Part shown: positions 35,786-45,053 of the stretch, one piece after another
How the letters are laid out: each line of letters begins with the position of its first letter
Numbering within the stretch: position 1 is the stretch's first letter
Assembly (NCBI RefSeq): GCF_025567625.1
Contig: NZ_JAOQJC010000034.1
Coordinates: forward strand, 1-64,000
Direction: 5' to 3'
Origin: Paenibacillus sp. J5C2022
GTDB lineage: Bacteria; Bacillota; Bacilli; Paenibacillales; Paenibacillaceae
DNA length: 64,000 nt
Notes under the pieces: generated by a model
The model's database searches: none
The model's input: the letters and a program-made list of their open reading frames with translations, nothing else
What the model was told of the DNA's origin: nothing
Position numbers and translations under genes: made by a program

Positions 35786-37501
35786 ATGGCCAAAACATTA
35801 CCCAAAACGGATGTCGTCATCGTCGGAGTAGGCTGGGCTGGCGGAATCATCGCTTCCGAGCTGACCAAAAAAGGATTAAACGTCGTCGGCCTGGAGCGCG
35901 GCAAGGAAAGGAAGACGGAAGATTACTTCATGGTGCATGACGAGCTGAGGTATGCGCTCCGATATGAAATGATGCAGGATCTGTCCAAAGAGACGATTAC
36001 CTTCCGCAGCAATGAAGGGGTACGGGCACTGCCTATGCGGCAATACGGCTCCTTCCTGATCGGCGACGGGCTCGGCGGGGCGGGCGTGCACTGGAACGGT
36101 CAGACTTACCGCTTCCTTCCCTACGACTTCGAGATAAAAAGCAAAACGATCGAAAAATACGGAAAAAACAAAATTCCCCCGGAGATGACCATTCAGGATT
36201 GGGGAATTACGTACGATGAGCTGGAGACCTATTACGACAAGTTCGAAAAAATGGCTGGCATATCCGGGGAGGAGAATCCACTCGGAGGCAAGCGAGCTGG
36301 CCCTTACCCGATGCCTCCGATGAAGCAAACGGAAGGAATCAAGCTGTTCATGGACGCGACGAAGCGGATGAAGCTGAACCCTTACATGATGCCGTCCGCC
36401 AATCTGTCCGATGCTTACACGAATCCCGACGGCATAGCGCGGGCGGGCTGTCAGTATTGCGGCTATTGCGAGCGGTTCGGCTGCGAATACGGGGCCAAGG
36501 CCGATCCGGTTGTCACTGTCATTCCTGTAGCGAACGGGACGGGGAAATTCCAGATCCGCACCCATTCCGACGTGCGTCGCATTCTTCACAAGGGCGGCAA
36601 GGCGACGGGAGTCATGTATGTCGATGTGACGACGGGGGAAGAGATCGTGCAGCCTGCAGACATCGTCGTCGTCACGAGCTATGTCTTCAACAACGTGCGG
36701 CTGCTTCTCATGTCGCGGCTGGGCAAGCCTTACGATCCCGCATCGGGATCGGGGGTCGTCGGTAAAAACTATGCCTATCAAGTTATTAAAGGAGCTGCGG
36801 TCGGCTTCTTTGACGACAAGCAATTCAATACGTATGCGGGGGCGGGCTCGCTCGGCGCATCGATTGACGATTACAACGGCGACAACTTCGACCATTCCTC
36901 GCTTAACTTTATACACGGCGGGGTCGTCTCGCTGTCGCAGACGGGGGCAAGGCCGATCCAGAGCAACAGGGTGCCTTCGGGAACGGCGGGCTGGGGGAAG
37001 GAATTCAAGGCGCAGTCGATTCACTACGCCAATCGGACGCTGGCTGTCGGGACGCAAGGCGCATCAATGGCCTACAAGCATCATTTCCTCGATCTGGACC
37101 CTACGTTCAAGGACGCTTACGGCGATCCGCTAATGCGGATAACCTTCGACTTCGAGGAGCAGGACCGTCAGTTGGCGAAGTTTCTCTCGGAGCGTTGTTC
37201 GGAGATCGTCAAGGAGATGGGAGCCGGAAAGGTGGATTTCTTGAAGGAGCTGGGGCCTTACGAGATTATGTCCTATCAGTCCACCCACAATACCGGCGGC
37301 GTCATTATGGGGGCCGATCCGTCCAGTTCCGCCGTCAACAACTACAGTCAGATGTGGGATGCGGATAATGTGTTCGTCGTCGGAGCCAGCTCGTTCCCGC
37401 AAAATGGCGGATATAACCCGACGGACACGGTCGGCGCGTTGGCTTACCGCGCGGCGGAAGGCATCCTGAAGTATAGGGAGAAGGGCGGAATGCTCGTCTA
37501 G
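35786..37501 (+). CDS. GMC-family oxidoreductase, gluconate-dehydrogenase-type large FAD subunit
   Basis: 571 aa, ATG 35786 behind GGCAGGAGG. The FAD-binding motif VGVGWAGGIIASEL lies at residues 12-25, and the C-terminal GMC region has STHNTGGVIMGADP and FPQNGGYNPTDTVGALAYRAA near residue 540, including the His and Asn of the active site. It has no signal peptide of its own, consistent with export as a complex with the Tat-targeted small subunit. The cytochrome c subunit of the three-part enzymes of Gram-negative bacteria is not encoded here, so electrons must leave by another acceptor. Gluconate, 2-ketogluconate or another polyol acid or sugar are possible substrates. Confidence 0.92.
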   Translation: MAKTLPKTDVVIVGVGWAGGIIASELTKKGLNVVGLERGKERKTEDYFMVHDELRYALRYEMMQDLSKETITFRSNEGVRALPMRQYGSFLIGDGLGGAGVHWNGQTYRFLPYDFEIKSKTIEKYGKNKIPPEMTIQDWGITYDELETYYDKFEKMAGISGEENPLGGKRAGPYPMPPMKQTEGIKLFMDATKRMKLNPYMMPSANLSDAYTNPDGIARAGCQYCGYCERFGCEYGAKADPVVTVIPVANGTGKFQIRTHSDVRRILHKGGKATGVMYVDVTTGEEIVQPADIVVVTSYVFNNVRLLLMSRLGKPYDPASGSGVVGKNYAYQVIKGAAVGFFDDKQFNTYAGAGSLGASIDDYNGDNFDHSSLNFIHGGVVSLSQTGARPIQSNRVPSGTAGWGKEFKAQSIHYANRTLAVGTQGASMAYKHHFLDLDPTFKDAYGDPLMRITFDFEEQDRQLAKFLSERCSEIVKEMGAGKVDFLKELGPYEIMSYQSTHNTGGVIMGADPSSSAVNNYSQMWDADNVFVVGASSFPQNGGYNPTDTVGALAYRAAEGILKYREKGGMLV

Positions 37502-37560
37502 TATGGCAGGGCAGGACGGGCAATAGGAAGGCGTGAAGAAGACACCTGAAAGACCGGGCA

Positions 37561-37599
37561 AAGAACAAGCCTCCGGCATCGTGCCGGAGGCTTGTTCTT
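37561..37599. terminator. Bidirectional terminator between the oxidoreductase and tatA
   Basis: A perfect 18-base stem, 37561-37578 paired with 37582-37599 (arm AAGAACAAGCCTCCGGCA), with a 3-base loop. It is symmetric with A-rich and T-rich edges and lies between convergent genes, so it can serve both directions. Confidence 0.85.
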
Positions 37600-37650
37600 C
37601 ATGTCGCTCACCGTTGTGAATCTATCTGCGGGAGCAACGGCGCATAGCGG

Positions 37651-37857
37651 TTACAACAGCTTGTGCACTTCTTCCTTCTGCTCGATCGCTGTCTTGCCAT
37701 CGGATTCTTCCTCCACGATGCCGCGGGTGGAGGCGCGGAACTCGCGAAGCGTGTCGCCGAAAGCCCTTCCCAGCATAGGCAGCTTGGCCGGTCCGAAGAC
37801 GATTAGCGCAATAAGCAATATAACGATTAACCCTGATACACCGATATTGTTGAACAT
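37651..37857 (-). CDS. tatA: Twin-arginine translocase subunit TatA
   Basis: 68 aa, ATG 37857 with AAGGAGG about ten bases upstream. The single N-terminal membrane helix GLIVILLIALIVFGP leads into the FGPAKLP hinge and an amphipathic helix (GRAFGDTLREFRAST), exactly the TatA/E layout, with a charged tail. It forms the pore component of the Tat export system together with the TatC encoded just upstream on the same strand. Its placement next to a Tat-signal protein suggests a dedicated TatAC pair, as in Bacillus phosphodiesterase loci. Confidence 0.95.
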   Translation of the reverse strand: MFNNIGVSGLIVILLIALIVFGPAKLPMLGRAFGDTLREFRASTRGIVEEESDGKTAIEQKEEVHKLL

Positions 37858-37883
37858 ACGATCATCTCCTCCTTGTTGTATAG

Positions 37884-38609
37884 TCAGGTTGTGCCGCTAA
37901 TGGCGGCGGTGCGCCTTGTGAAGCGCCTTGAGAGCAGGATGCTCGCTTCGAACAGAATGACGAGAGGCACCGTAACGGACAGATGGGAGACGAAGTCCGG
38001 CGGTGAGATACACGCCCCCGCTATCGTCAGTCCGAAGTAGGCGTACTTGCGCGTCCCCTTCAGCTTCTCCGGCGTCAGCAGTCCCAGCCGAGTCAGGAAG
38101 AGGATGATCAACGGCATCTCGAAGGCAAGACCGAGCGGGAACATGACACTGAACAGAAAGCTGAAATATTTGTCGATACCGTATGTCTCGACGGCGCCTA
38201 CTGTCCGGTTCATCTCCATCATGAACGTGAGCATCATCGGAAAGACGACGAAGTAGCTGAATGCTACGCCCGCAAGGAACAGCAGGAACGAGATCGGCAC
38301 ATAGGCAAGCGTGCCCTTGGCTTCCTTCTCCGTCAGACCAGGCCTGGCGAACGCCCACAGATGGTAGATCAGCACGGGAAGCGTGAACAGCAAGGCGAAC
38401 AAGAATGCGCATCGCATGTAAATGAACAATCCGTCTGTGAACGAGAATACGTTCCACTTCACAGCTTCGGCCGTCGGTCCCGATTGAATATACCTCAGTA
38501 TACGGGGGGAGAGGTACAAGCCTCCGCACATCGCGGTAACGAAGGCTGCTGCGATCACGAGCAGCCGTCTCCTCAGCTCGGCCAAGTGAGTAATCAGATC
38601 CTCCTGCAT
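37884..38609 (-). CDS. tatC: Twin-arginine translocase subunit TatC
   Basis: Six-helix membrane receptor of the Tat pathway, about 241 aa. The frame opens at 38633 (249 aa), but no ribosome site precedes that ATG, while GAGGTGAT lies about ten bases before the ATG at 38609; the start is therefore a judgement. Signatures are HLAELRRRLLVIAAAF at the N-terminus, FSYFVVFPMMLTFM, GIDKYFSFLFSVMFPLGLAFEMP with the conserved FE, and AGACISPPD, a variant of the usual TPPD. It is followed by tatA at 27 bases. Regulation was not evident. Confidence 0.94.
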   Translation of the reverse strand: MQEDLITHLAELRRRLLVIAAAFVTAMCGGLYLSPRILRYIQSGPTAEAVKWNVFSFTDGLFIYMRCAFLFALLFTLPVLIYHLWAFARPGLTEKEAKGTLAYVPISFLLFLAGVAFSYFVVFPMMLTFMMEMNRTVGAVETYGIDKYFSFLFSVMFPLGLAFEMPLIILFLTRLGLLTPEKLKGTRKYAYFGLTIAGACISPPDFVSHLSVTVPLVILFEASILLSRRFTRRTAAISGTT

Positions 38610-38909
38610 ATCCACTTGCATCACCTCATGCATCCATCAAATAGTTGTAAAGGTTGAGATTCCTTTCCTATAGATTGCCCGGCTCTTGGACAGTTATGCG
38701 ATAGCCTGCGGGCATATTGGAATCTCTTGCCTGCCATTGGCGGGGAAGACGGCACTGCATAATTTTCATCTGTCCGAATACGAACAGACAATATGTAATT
38801 TTAACTATGATTTTAGGCAATAACTCTCAGTGTTTATCACGCTAGATGGCAATGAAGATAATGACAACTAACATAATTATAAAATCATTTCAAATGAGTG
38901 AAAAAGTTA

Positions 38910-38939
38910 TTGACGGCTTCCATGCATTGGTTATACAAT
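38910..38939 (+). promoter_or_regulatory. Sigma-A promoter of the 39.0 kb operon
   Basis: TTGACG at 38910-38915, then TATACA at 38932-38937 (16-base spacer) or TACAAT at 38934-38939 (18 bases). It lies about 80 bases before the ATG at 39018. The remaining tatC upstream gap (38610-38909) is A/T-rich without another feature that I could recognise. Confidence 0.6.
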
Positions 38940-39017
38940 TTTGGTATGGAATTGAAATGATGGATGATGAATCGTAGGAAGCGACATAGTGACGATTGCC
39001 AACGGGGAGGACTTGAT

Positions 39018-40388
39018 ATGCGCAAGCGAGTTGCCGCTATCGTGACGGAGTACCGTTACAATTCTCATGCGGAAGTGATTGTGGGCAGAATGCTCGGTGA
39101 GATGGGCTATGCGCCTCGCGTGAAGGTTGCCGCTCTCTACACCGATCAAGTGCCGGACAATGACACGGGCAAGGAGACGGCAGCTCGCTTTGCCGTTCCC
39201 CTCTGTCCTTCGATAGCGGATACGATTGTAACCGCTCACAACGGAGGCGGTATCGACGGCATCGTCATTATCGGAGAGCATGGCTCGTATCCGCACAACG
39301 GGAAAGGACAGACCATGTATCCGAGGCGCCGCTTTCTGGAGGAATGTCTTCTGGCGCTGGATGAACTTGGCTTGAAGGTGCCGATATTTTGTGATAAGCA
39401 CTTGGCATACGATTATGACGATGCGCAGTGGATGTACGATGAGCTGAAGCGAAGGGGCATCCCGTTCATGGGCGGCTCCTCCATCCCGCATGTCGACAAG
39501 CTGCCTCCCGTTCATCGCGGTCAACTGCGCTCTGCGAAGGAGTTCCTTGTCGTCAGCAACGGCGATCTGGAAGGATACGGCTTTCATGCGATGGAGGTGC
39601 TGCAATCGCTCGCCGAACAAAGGGCTGGAGGAGAGACGGGAGTCGCTTCGGTGGAACTGATCGGGGGAGAGAGAGGAGAGGTGTGGCAGGCGATGGATCG
39701 CGGGGAGTGGCCAGCGGAGCTGCTTCTTCGAGCGATAAGCGTCTACCCTGATCAAGGGAGTGCGCAGGAATGCCGTCACCTCGATGGCGGGCGCGGAAAA
39801 AGGCGGCAGTTTTCAGGTGAAGAGCTTGGGCAGGAGCGTCGGCATTCCGATGATGGGCGCGGAAAAAGGCGGCAGTATCCAGGTGAAGAGCTTGGGCAGG
39901 AGCGTCGGCATTCCGATAATGAGCGGGAACAAGTGCAGCAGTATCCAGACGTTGGGACTGTGCAGGAGCAGGAGCAGGTGCATCCCATTGAAGCAGGCGG
40001 ACACGCCTATCGGCGTCTCAGAGAGTCGGAGCCCGATCCCGCCCTCTTTGTGATCACGTATCGAGACGGGACAAAGGGGTATATTATTCGGTTCAGACGA
40101 TTTTCCGAGCTGTGGGGATTTGCGATACGGTATGGCGATGGGGAAGTGGCCGCAGCGCTGTGCGACAGCGATTTGGAACGGCCTTTTTCCCATTTCGAGC
40201 GGTTTACCGGACTTATTGAAGATTTCATCATGACGGGCAGACCACCGTTCCCCATGGAGCGCACTTTATTGACGACCGGGGTTATCTGCTTCGGGATGGA
40301 TGCCTTGCTGCAGGGAAGGAAGCTGAAGACGCCGCAGCTTCACATTCAATACTCCGAGGACGGGAGTAGGCTGGAGGGAGAAAGTTGA
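39018..40388 (+). CDS. Unrecognised conserved-looking protein with a 22-aa internal repeat
   Basis: 456 aa. The frame begins at 38964, but GGGGAGG at 39004-39010 fixes ATG 39018. I do not recognise the family. The first 230 residues look like an alpha/beta fold with an ordered core: AAIVTEYRYNSHAEVIVGRM, PSIADTIVTAHNGGGIDGIV, GEHGSYPHNGKGQTMYPRRR and DKHLAYDYDDAQWMYDELKR. Residues about 249-315 are a hydrophilic stretch built from three copies of a 22-residue unit (RHSDDGRGKRRQ and variants) that looks inserted. The C-terminal domain (YRDGTKGYIIRF to LHIQYSED) resumes an ordered fold. No signal peptide. It leads a coupled operon; the next gene starts on its stop codon (TTGA overlap). Confidence 0.75.
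   Translation: MRKRVAAIVTEYRYNSHAEVIVGRMLGEMGYAPRVKVAALYTDQVPDNDTGKETAARFAVPLCPSIADTIVTAHNGGGIDGIVIIGEHGSYPHNGKGQTMYPRRRFLEECLLALDELGLKVPIFCDKHLAYDYDDAQWMYDELKRRGIPFMGGSSIPHVDKLPPVHRGQLRSAKEFLVVSNGDLEGYGFHAMEVLQSLAEQRAGGETGVASVELIGGERGEVWQAMDRGEWPAELLLRAISVYPDQGSAQECRHLDGGRGKRRQFSGEELGQERRHSDDGRGKRRQYPGEELGQERRHSDNEREQVQQYPDVGTVQEQEQVHPIEAGGHAYRRLRESEPDPALFVITYRDGTKGYIIRFRRFSELWGFAIRYGDGEVAAALCDSDLERPFSHFERFTGLIEDFIMTGRPPFPMERTLLTTGVICFGMDALLQGRKLKTPQLHIQYSEDGSRLEGES
39766..39960 (+). repeat. 66-bp in-frame tandem repeat inside the coding region
   Basis: GGCGCGGAAAAAGGCGGCAG occurs at 39790 and 39856, with a diverged third copy near 39922, a 66-base period. Because 66 is a multiple of three the reading frame is kept, giving three 22-residue units. 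The repeat separates the two ordered halves of the protein at 39018-40388. Confidence 0.85.
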
Positions 40389-42631
40389 CGAATCAGTTGT
40401 ACGCGGCTTTGCCAGAGGAGCATGTGCGGTTCACGCAGCTGCCGAACGATGCGGGACATAATGCGGTGTGGGATTTCGTTCGATCGCCGGAGGGGAGGTT
40501 CTTCGTCAGTGTGTGCGGCGAGAACGAGAAGCCGCTGACCGCCATTCTCTACGAATATTTGCCGGATTCGGGCGAGCTAAGGCGAATGTTCGATGTGGCG
40601 GATGTGTGGATCATTGACAAGGAAGCGATGCCGCCCAGCAAAATTCATACGAGCATCGATTTTCTGCCGGATGGCCGTCTTATTATGGCGACGCATAATA
40701 CGGCGCCTGCGCCGGGTCATCGTCAGTGGATGTTCGAGCAGCATTACGAGCATCCGTGGGAGGGCTATCCGGGGTCCATTCTTATGATCGTCGATCCCGA
40801 CAGCAATGACGTCCAGGTGAAGGGTATTCCCGTTCCCCGCGAGAGCATGTATGGCGGGATGCTGGGGGACGACCCGCGCTATTATTATTTTCTCGGTTAT
40901 ATGAAGGGACACTTCTACCGGATTGATCTGGAGACGAACGAGGTGAAGGATTACGGCAAAGTGTCGGAATTCTCCTCTTGCAGGCTAGTGAAGGATTCAC
41001 GGGGGCGGATGTACGGCAGCTCCTACACCGGAGAAATCTGGCAATATGATCCCGCATCGGACACGATCCAGGATGTGAAGGTCAGCTTCCAATCGCCGCA
41101 TGGCACGAAGCACAGACGGCAATTTATTTTCGCACTGCATACGCCAAGGAATACGCTGCTGATGGTCGACAACATGGACGGCGAGATCATTGAGCTGAAT
41201 ACGGACACGCTGGAAGCGATCAGACACGGCCATATCCATCTGCCGGAGCAAGTGCCGGTCAATCCATACGGCATCGGCGGCCTTGCTGCCGACGAGAACT
41301 TTATCATCTACTACGGCTTGAAGACGTATGACGAGTATTGTCCGATACGGTTGGTGAGATGGGATATCCTGAACGGCGGCAAGCCGGAGAATCTGGGGCT
41401 GGTCAGCCCGGGGGGGAAAGACTCGCAATATTTGTGCGAGATGATCTTCGACGATAGGGGCGTGCTCCATATGGTAGACGTATGCGGCGAGCATTCCCCT
41501 TATATACTGGCAGTCGATGTGAAGCGGCTGGAGCCGCCGGCTGAAGATGCCGTGCCATGTCGGCTTAACCCCTATACGGAGCCGGACTACAACGGCGTCG
41601 GTCAGGCGGCCTATATGCATATTGATGCATTGCGCGTCGTAACGCTGCCGCTGCATATGCATATGGATTGGAAGGATTCCGCTGTATGCCATATTGCTGC
41701 AGACGGACAGCAGCTCTATACGATCGGCGGCGGGGACGGCATCTATCTGACAACGGCGCCGCTGGGCGCAGGTCAGCCGGCAAGCATTCGGCTCCTGCAT
41801 GACGGGAGCGGGCCGCTGTCTTGCTTGAGCTTGCCGGACGGCGGGACGGCTGCGCTATCGGCGAGCGGTGAACTGCTGCTGATCGACCTCGCTTCAGGAA
41901 GCTGCAGGCTTGTGTTCTCTAGTACAGGAGACACGGTGTTGACGCGATTGGTGTGCGCCAGTGGGGCGAGTGAACTGCTGGCCGCCGACGATGAAGGACG
42001 GCTCTATGCCGTCGATCTGGCCTCAAGCATTGCCAGCCTGTTGGATGAGCAGTTGCGTCTGCCTGTTTCTGAAGCGTTCGTCTTGCCGCTGCGGGGCGGA
42101 AGCTTGCTGCTGTCGGGGCGGGACGACGAGCTGCTGGTCTACGACAGAAGGACGAAATCGATGCAGCGCCTGTCCCTTCGCACCCCTTCCATTCGGGGGA
42201 GGGCGTTCAAGGCAACGCTGACGGGAGCCGCACAGCTGAACGACGGCACGATTGTGGCCGGGACGCTGGACGGCATGCTGTTCACGCTGGCTTCGGACTT
42301 GAAGCGGGCAACCCGGTATGGCAGGCTCTACTCCAGCGGCGAGCTGAGGGGCTTCATAGCCCGCGGCGGCGATGAAGTGTTCGGCATATACGGCGGTGAG
42401 CGGGATGCGGGTCACGTCTTCTATTTTTCTATAGAGCGAGGCTTTGTCGATCTGGGCAGGCCGCGCGTCGTGAAGGACAATGCCGAACTGTCAGGCATGG
42501 ATACGGAATGGGCGAGCATTCATTATATTTCGTCTATCGCCTGTTCTCCGGATGGGAATTGGCTAGGCGTAGCTTCCGGCGAGCGACAATATGGGGCGGT
42601 AGTCGGCTATGAAGGGCTTAGGCTGCCATGA
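40385..42631 (+). CDS. Beta-propeller-type protein of unknown function
   Basis: 748 aa, starting at TTG 40385 overlapping the preceding stop by four bases, with GGAGGGAG just upstream, so translation is probably coupled. Repeated blade-like units can be seen along the whole length, such as RYYYFLGYMKGHFYRIDLET, RGRMYGSSYTGEIWQYDPAS and DERGRLYAVDLASS-like stretches, pointing to two seven-bladed-type propellers. No signal peptide is visible, so it seems cytosolic. No catalytic motif was recognised. Proteins of this build often bind or process sugars, or lactones, but that is only a possibility. The operon context is an oxidoreductase set. Confidence 0.72.
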   Translation: MTNQLYAALPEEHVRFTQLPNDAGHNAVWDFVRSPEGRFFVSVCGENEKPLTAILYEYLPDSGELRRMFDVADVWIIDKEAMPPSKIHTSIDFLPDGRLIMATHNTAPAPGHRQWMFEQHYEHPWEGYPGSILMIVDPDSNDVQVKGIPVPRESMYGGMLGDDPRYYYFLGYMKGHFYRIDLETNEVKDYGKVSEFSSCRLVKDSRGRMYGSSYTGEIWQYDPASDTIQDVKVSFQSPHGTKHRRQFIFALHTPRNTLLMVDNMDGEIIELNTDTLEAIRHGHIHLPEQVPVNPYGIGGLAADENFIIYYGLKTYDEYCPIRLVRWDILNGGKPENLGLVSPGGKDSQYLCEMIFDDRGVLHMVDVCGEHSPYILAVDVKRLEPPAEDAVPCRLNPYTEPDYNGVGQAAYMHIDALRVVTLPLHMHMDWKDSAVCHIAADGQQLYTIGGGDGIYLTTAPLGAGQPASIRLLHDGSGPLSCLSLPDGGTAALSASGELLLIDLASGSCRLVFSSTGDTVLTRLVCASGASELLAADDEGRLYAVDLASSIASLLDEQLRLPVSEAFVLPLRGGSLLLSGRDDELLVYDRRTKSMQRLSLRTPSIRGRAFKATLTGAAQLNDGTIVAGTLDGMLFTLASDLKRATRYGRLYSSGELRGFIARGGDEVFGIYGGERDAGHVFYFSIERGFVDLGRPRVVKDNAELSGMDTEWASIHYISSIACSPDGNWLGVASGERQYGAVVGYEGLRLP

Positions 42632-42654
42632 GCTTGCACAGGTGAGGACTGCGG

Positions 42655-42720
42655 CAAGGCGATAAGACGATAAGGCAATGAGGCGATAAGACAATAAGGC
42701 AAACTATAAGGTGATAAGTT
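42655..42720 (+). repeat. Short direct-repeat tract between operon genes
   Basis: GCGATAAGACGATAAGGCAATGA and similar 9-10 base words containing GATAAG/AATAAG recur about six times in the 124-base gap before the FAD oxidoreductase. No hairpin or gene is seen. Confidence 0.6.
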
Positions 42721-42755
42721 GAAAGGTCGGCAATCCGCAAGAAGGGAGGCGCAAA

Positions 42756-45053
42756 ATGGGATATCGAACAGTGGAAGAAAGCTATGATGTGGTCGTATGC
42801 GGAGGGGGGCTGGCAGGCTTCTGCGCCGCTGTCGCAGCGGCGAGAGGGGGGGGCAGCGTATGTCTGGTGCAGGATCGCCCCGTATTCGGCGGAACAAGCT
42901 CTTCGGAGATCCGGGTGCCGCCGCAAGGGGCTGCCAGCTTCCATGCTTATGCGAGAGAGACGGGGATCATATCCGAGCTGCTGACGGAGGAGCGGGCGCG
43001 CAACCACGAGCCGCCGGGATTTGATAACGGCTATATTAACAGCGTATGGGATATGGCGCTTTACGATGTGGCGGTATCGACGCCGGGGCTTCACTTTCAT
43101 CTCAATGCCAGCATTACGGATGTGGCGATGCGGGATGAGGCTACGATAGAAGCGATTACAGCCCGGGTAAGTCATGCAGAGACGCTGCTTACGATACGCG
43201 GCCGGACGTTCATCGACTGTACCGGAGACGGTGTAGTGGCGGCGCTGGCGGGGTGCGAGTGGCGGATGGGGACGGAATCGCATGCGGAGTTCGGCGAGCC
43301 CCATGCACCGCCGGAAGCGAGCGACGACACGATGGGCAATTCCATTCATTTTAAAGCGAAGGATGTCGGCATTCCCGTCCCGTTCAAGGCGCCGGATTGG
43401 GCAGTCCGCTACGACGATCCCGACTTCTTCTATGCCAAGGGAAGATGGCCGGGCACTCCACGCAACGGCTACTGGTGGATTGAGCTGTCCGTCCCATGGC
43501 ATACCATCTATGACAACGAGACGCTGCGTCATGAGCTGACCCGCCATGTGCTGGGCATATGGGACTGGATCAAAAATCGCGATCCCCGGCTGAAGGAGGA
43601 AGCTTCCACTTACGCGCTGGACTGGATCGGGCAAGTGCCCGGCAAGCGGGAGAGCCGGCGCATTATGGGCGAATATCTTATGACGGAGCATGATCCGCTG
43701 CAGAAGACCGTCTTTCCCGACGAAGTAGCGTACGGCGGCTGGTTCGTCGATCTGCATGAGCCAGGCGGCCTGCTGGCCGACTTCAGCGAGAAGGCGGCGT
43801 TGGAGCATGGCAAGGACAGCTCCTTCATGGCTCGAAGTTATGTCGGCCCTTATGGCATCCCGCTTCGGATGCTCATCGCGAAGGGAATGAACAATCTGAT
43901 GATGGCGGGGCGCAACGTCAGCGTCACGCATGCTGCGCTCGGCACGGTCCGGGTCATGGGCACGACGGCGCTGATGGGGCAGGCGGCAGGCACGGCTGCG
44001 GCTGTCGCGCTTCAGGAGAAGATGGAGGTTCGTGAGGTGCCGGAGCGATGTATCCGCGACGTGCAGCAGCGTCTGCTTCGGGATGGCTGCTTCCTGCCTA
44101 ACGTGATGGCGGATGATCCGCTGGATATTGCCCGCAAAGCCGCTATTACGGCAAGCAGCTGCTCTGCGATGTCCGGCGGCGAGCCTGCGGCAGACAGCCC
44201 GATATGGGAAGCGGAGCTGCTGAAGCAGCGGCGTGGACAATGGATTGCGATTGGCGAGGAAGGCGTAATTGATGAGCTGGAGATCTACTTGACCAATGAG
44301 ACGTCCGTAGAGCAGTCGGTTGAGGCGGGCTTGTTCGCCGTACAGCATCTGTGGGACTACCGGGTGGACCCAGGCAAGCCGCTGGCAGAGGCTCGGCTGG
44401 CGGTGCCGTCCGGGCATAACGGCTGGATAAGATGGCCGGTCGGCCTGCGGGAGCCCGCGCTGGCCGGCAGCTATGTCCGGCTTGATCTTGCCGCTTGTCC
44501 GGAGGTGCATTGGCGGATTGCTTCCGCCGTCGAGCCGGGCCATGTTAGCGCTTATGAGATCGGGAACGGGCTTATGCGCCGCTACGGTATCGGCGAGATG
44601 ATGGGCTTTCGTATCCGCCCCTCCCAGAAGTGCTATGGCGCGGAGCATGTCAATAACGGTGTAACGCGTCCGTATAAATATACCAATCTGTGGCGTTCCG
44701 ATCCCCGCGAGCCGTTGCCCCAGCACATTCAGTTGACGTGGCGGAAGCCGCTGCGGCTGAAGCGGGTCGAGCTGACGATGCCCGGAAGTCTGCTGCGCGA
44801 CTATCGACAGTATCCGGAGTTGTACCGGGACCCGCAATGCCCGAAGGATATTAGCGTGCAGGCCAATCAGGACGGCGAGTGGCGAGAGGTTGGCCGGATA
44901 GCGAACAATTACCAGCGGAAGCGTGCAGTCGTGCTGGATGAAGCGGTTGAGACCGATGCGCTACGCATCGTTGTACTGGCGACCAACGGCGATCCGTCGG
45001 CTGCCCTGTATGAAGTCCGCTGCTACGATGAAGAGGAGGAACTTCCGTGCTAG
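42756..45053 (+). CDS. FAD-dependent oxidoreductase with C-terminal beta-sandwich
   Basis: 765 aa, ATG 42756 behind GAAGGGAGG. Residues 10-25 hold the FAD Rossmann motif VVCGGGLAGFCAAVAAARGG, followed by GGTSSSEIRVPP, typical of the FAD_oxidored family (PF12831-type), and the second FAD contact FIDCTGDGVVAALAGCEWRMG near residue 150. The domain closes with MAGRNVSVTHAALGTVRVMG and TTALMGQAAGTAAA near residue 410. The last 250 residues form a beta-rich region resembling a discoidin or carbohydrate-binding fold. No signal peptide. Members often sit in glycan or cyclitol loci, but the substrate is unknown. The following SDR gene starts at its stop codon. Confidence 0.85.
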   Translation: MGYRTVEESYDVVVCGGGLAGFCAAVAAARGGGSVCLVQDRPVFGGTSSSEIRVPPQGAASFHAYARETGIISELLTEERARNHEPPGFDNGYINSVWDMALYDVAVSTPGLHFHLNASITDVAMRDEATIEAITARVSHAETLLTIRGRTFIDCTGDGVVAALAGCEWRMGTESHAEFGEPHAPPEASDDTMGNSIHFKAKDVGIPVPFKAPDWAVRYDDPDFFYAKGRWPGTPRNGYWWIELSVPWHTIYDNETLRHELTRHVLGIWDWIKNRDPRLKEEASTYALDWIGQVPGKRESRRIMGEYLMTEHDPLQKTVFPDEVAYGGWFVDLHEPGGLLADFSEKAALEHGKDSSFMARSYVGPYGIPLRMLIAKGMNNLMMAGRNVSVTHAALGTVRVMGTTALMGQAAGTAAAVALQEKMEVREVPERCIRDVQQRLLRDGCFLPNVMADDPLDIARKAAITASSCSAMSGGEPAADSPIWEAELLKQRRGQWIAIGEEGVIDELEIYLTNETSVEQSVEAGLFAVQHLWDYRVDPGKPLAEARLAVPSGHNGWIRWPVGLREPALAGSYVRLDLAACPEVHWRIASAVEPGHVSAYEIGNGLMRRYGIGEMMGFRIRPSQKCYGAEHVNNGVTRPYKYTNLWRSDPREPLPQHIQLTWRKPLRLKRVELTMPGSLLRDYRQYPELYRDPQCPKDISVQANQDGEWREVGRIANNYQRKRAVVLDEAVETDALRIVVLATNGDPSAALYEVRCYDEEEELPC

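Noticed and set aside
42618-44837. 739-codon open frame on the minus strand
   Set aside because: Antisense to the FAD oxidoreductase with no recognisable domain; codon pattern of the plus-strand gene explains it.
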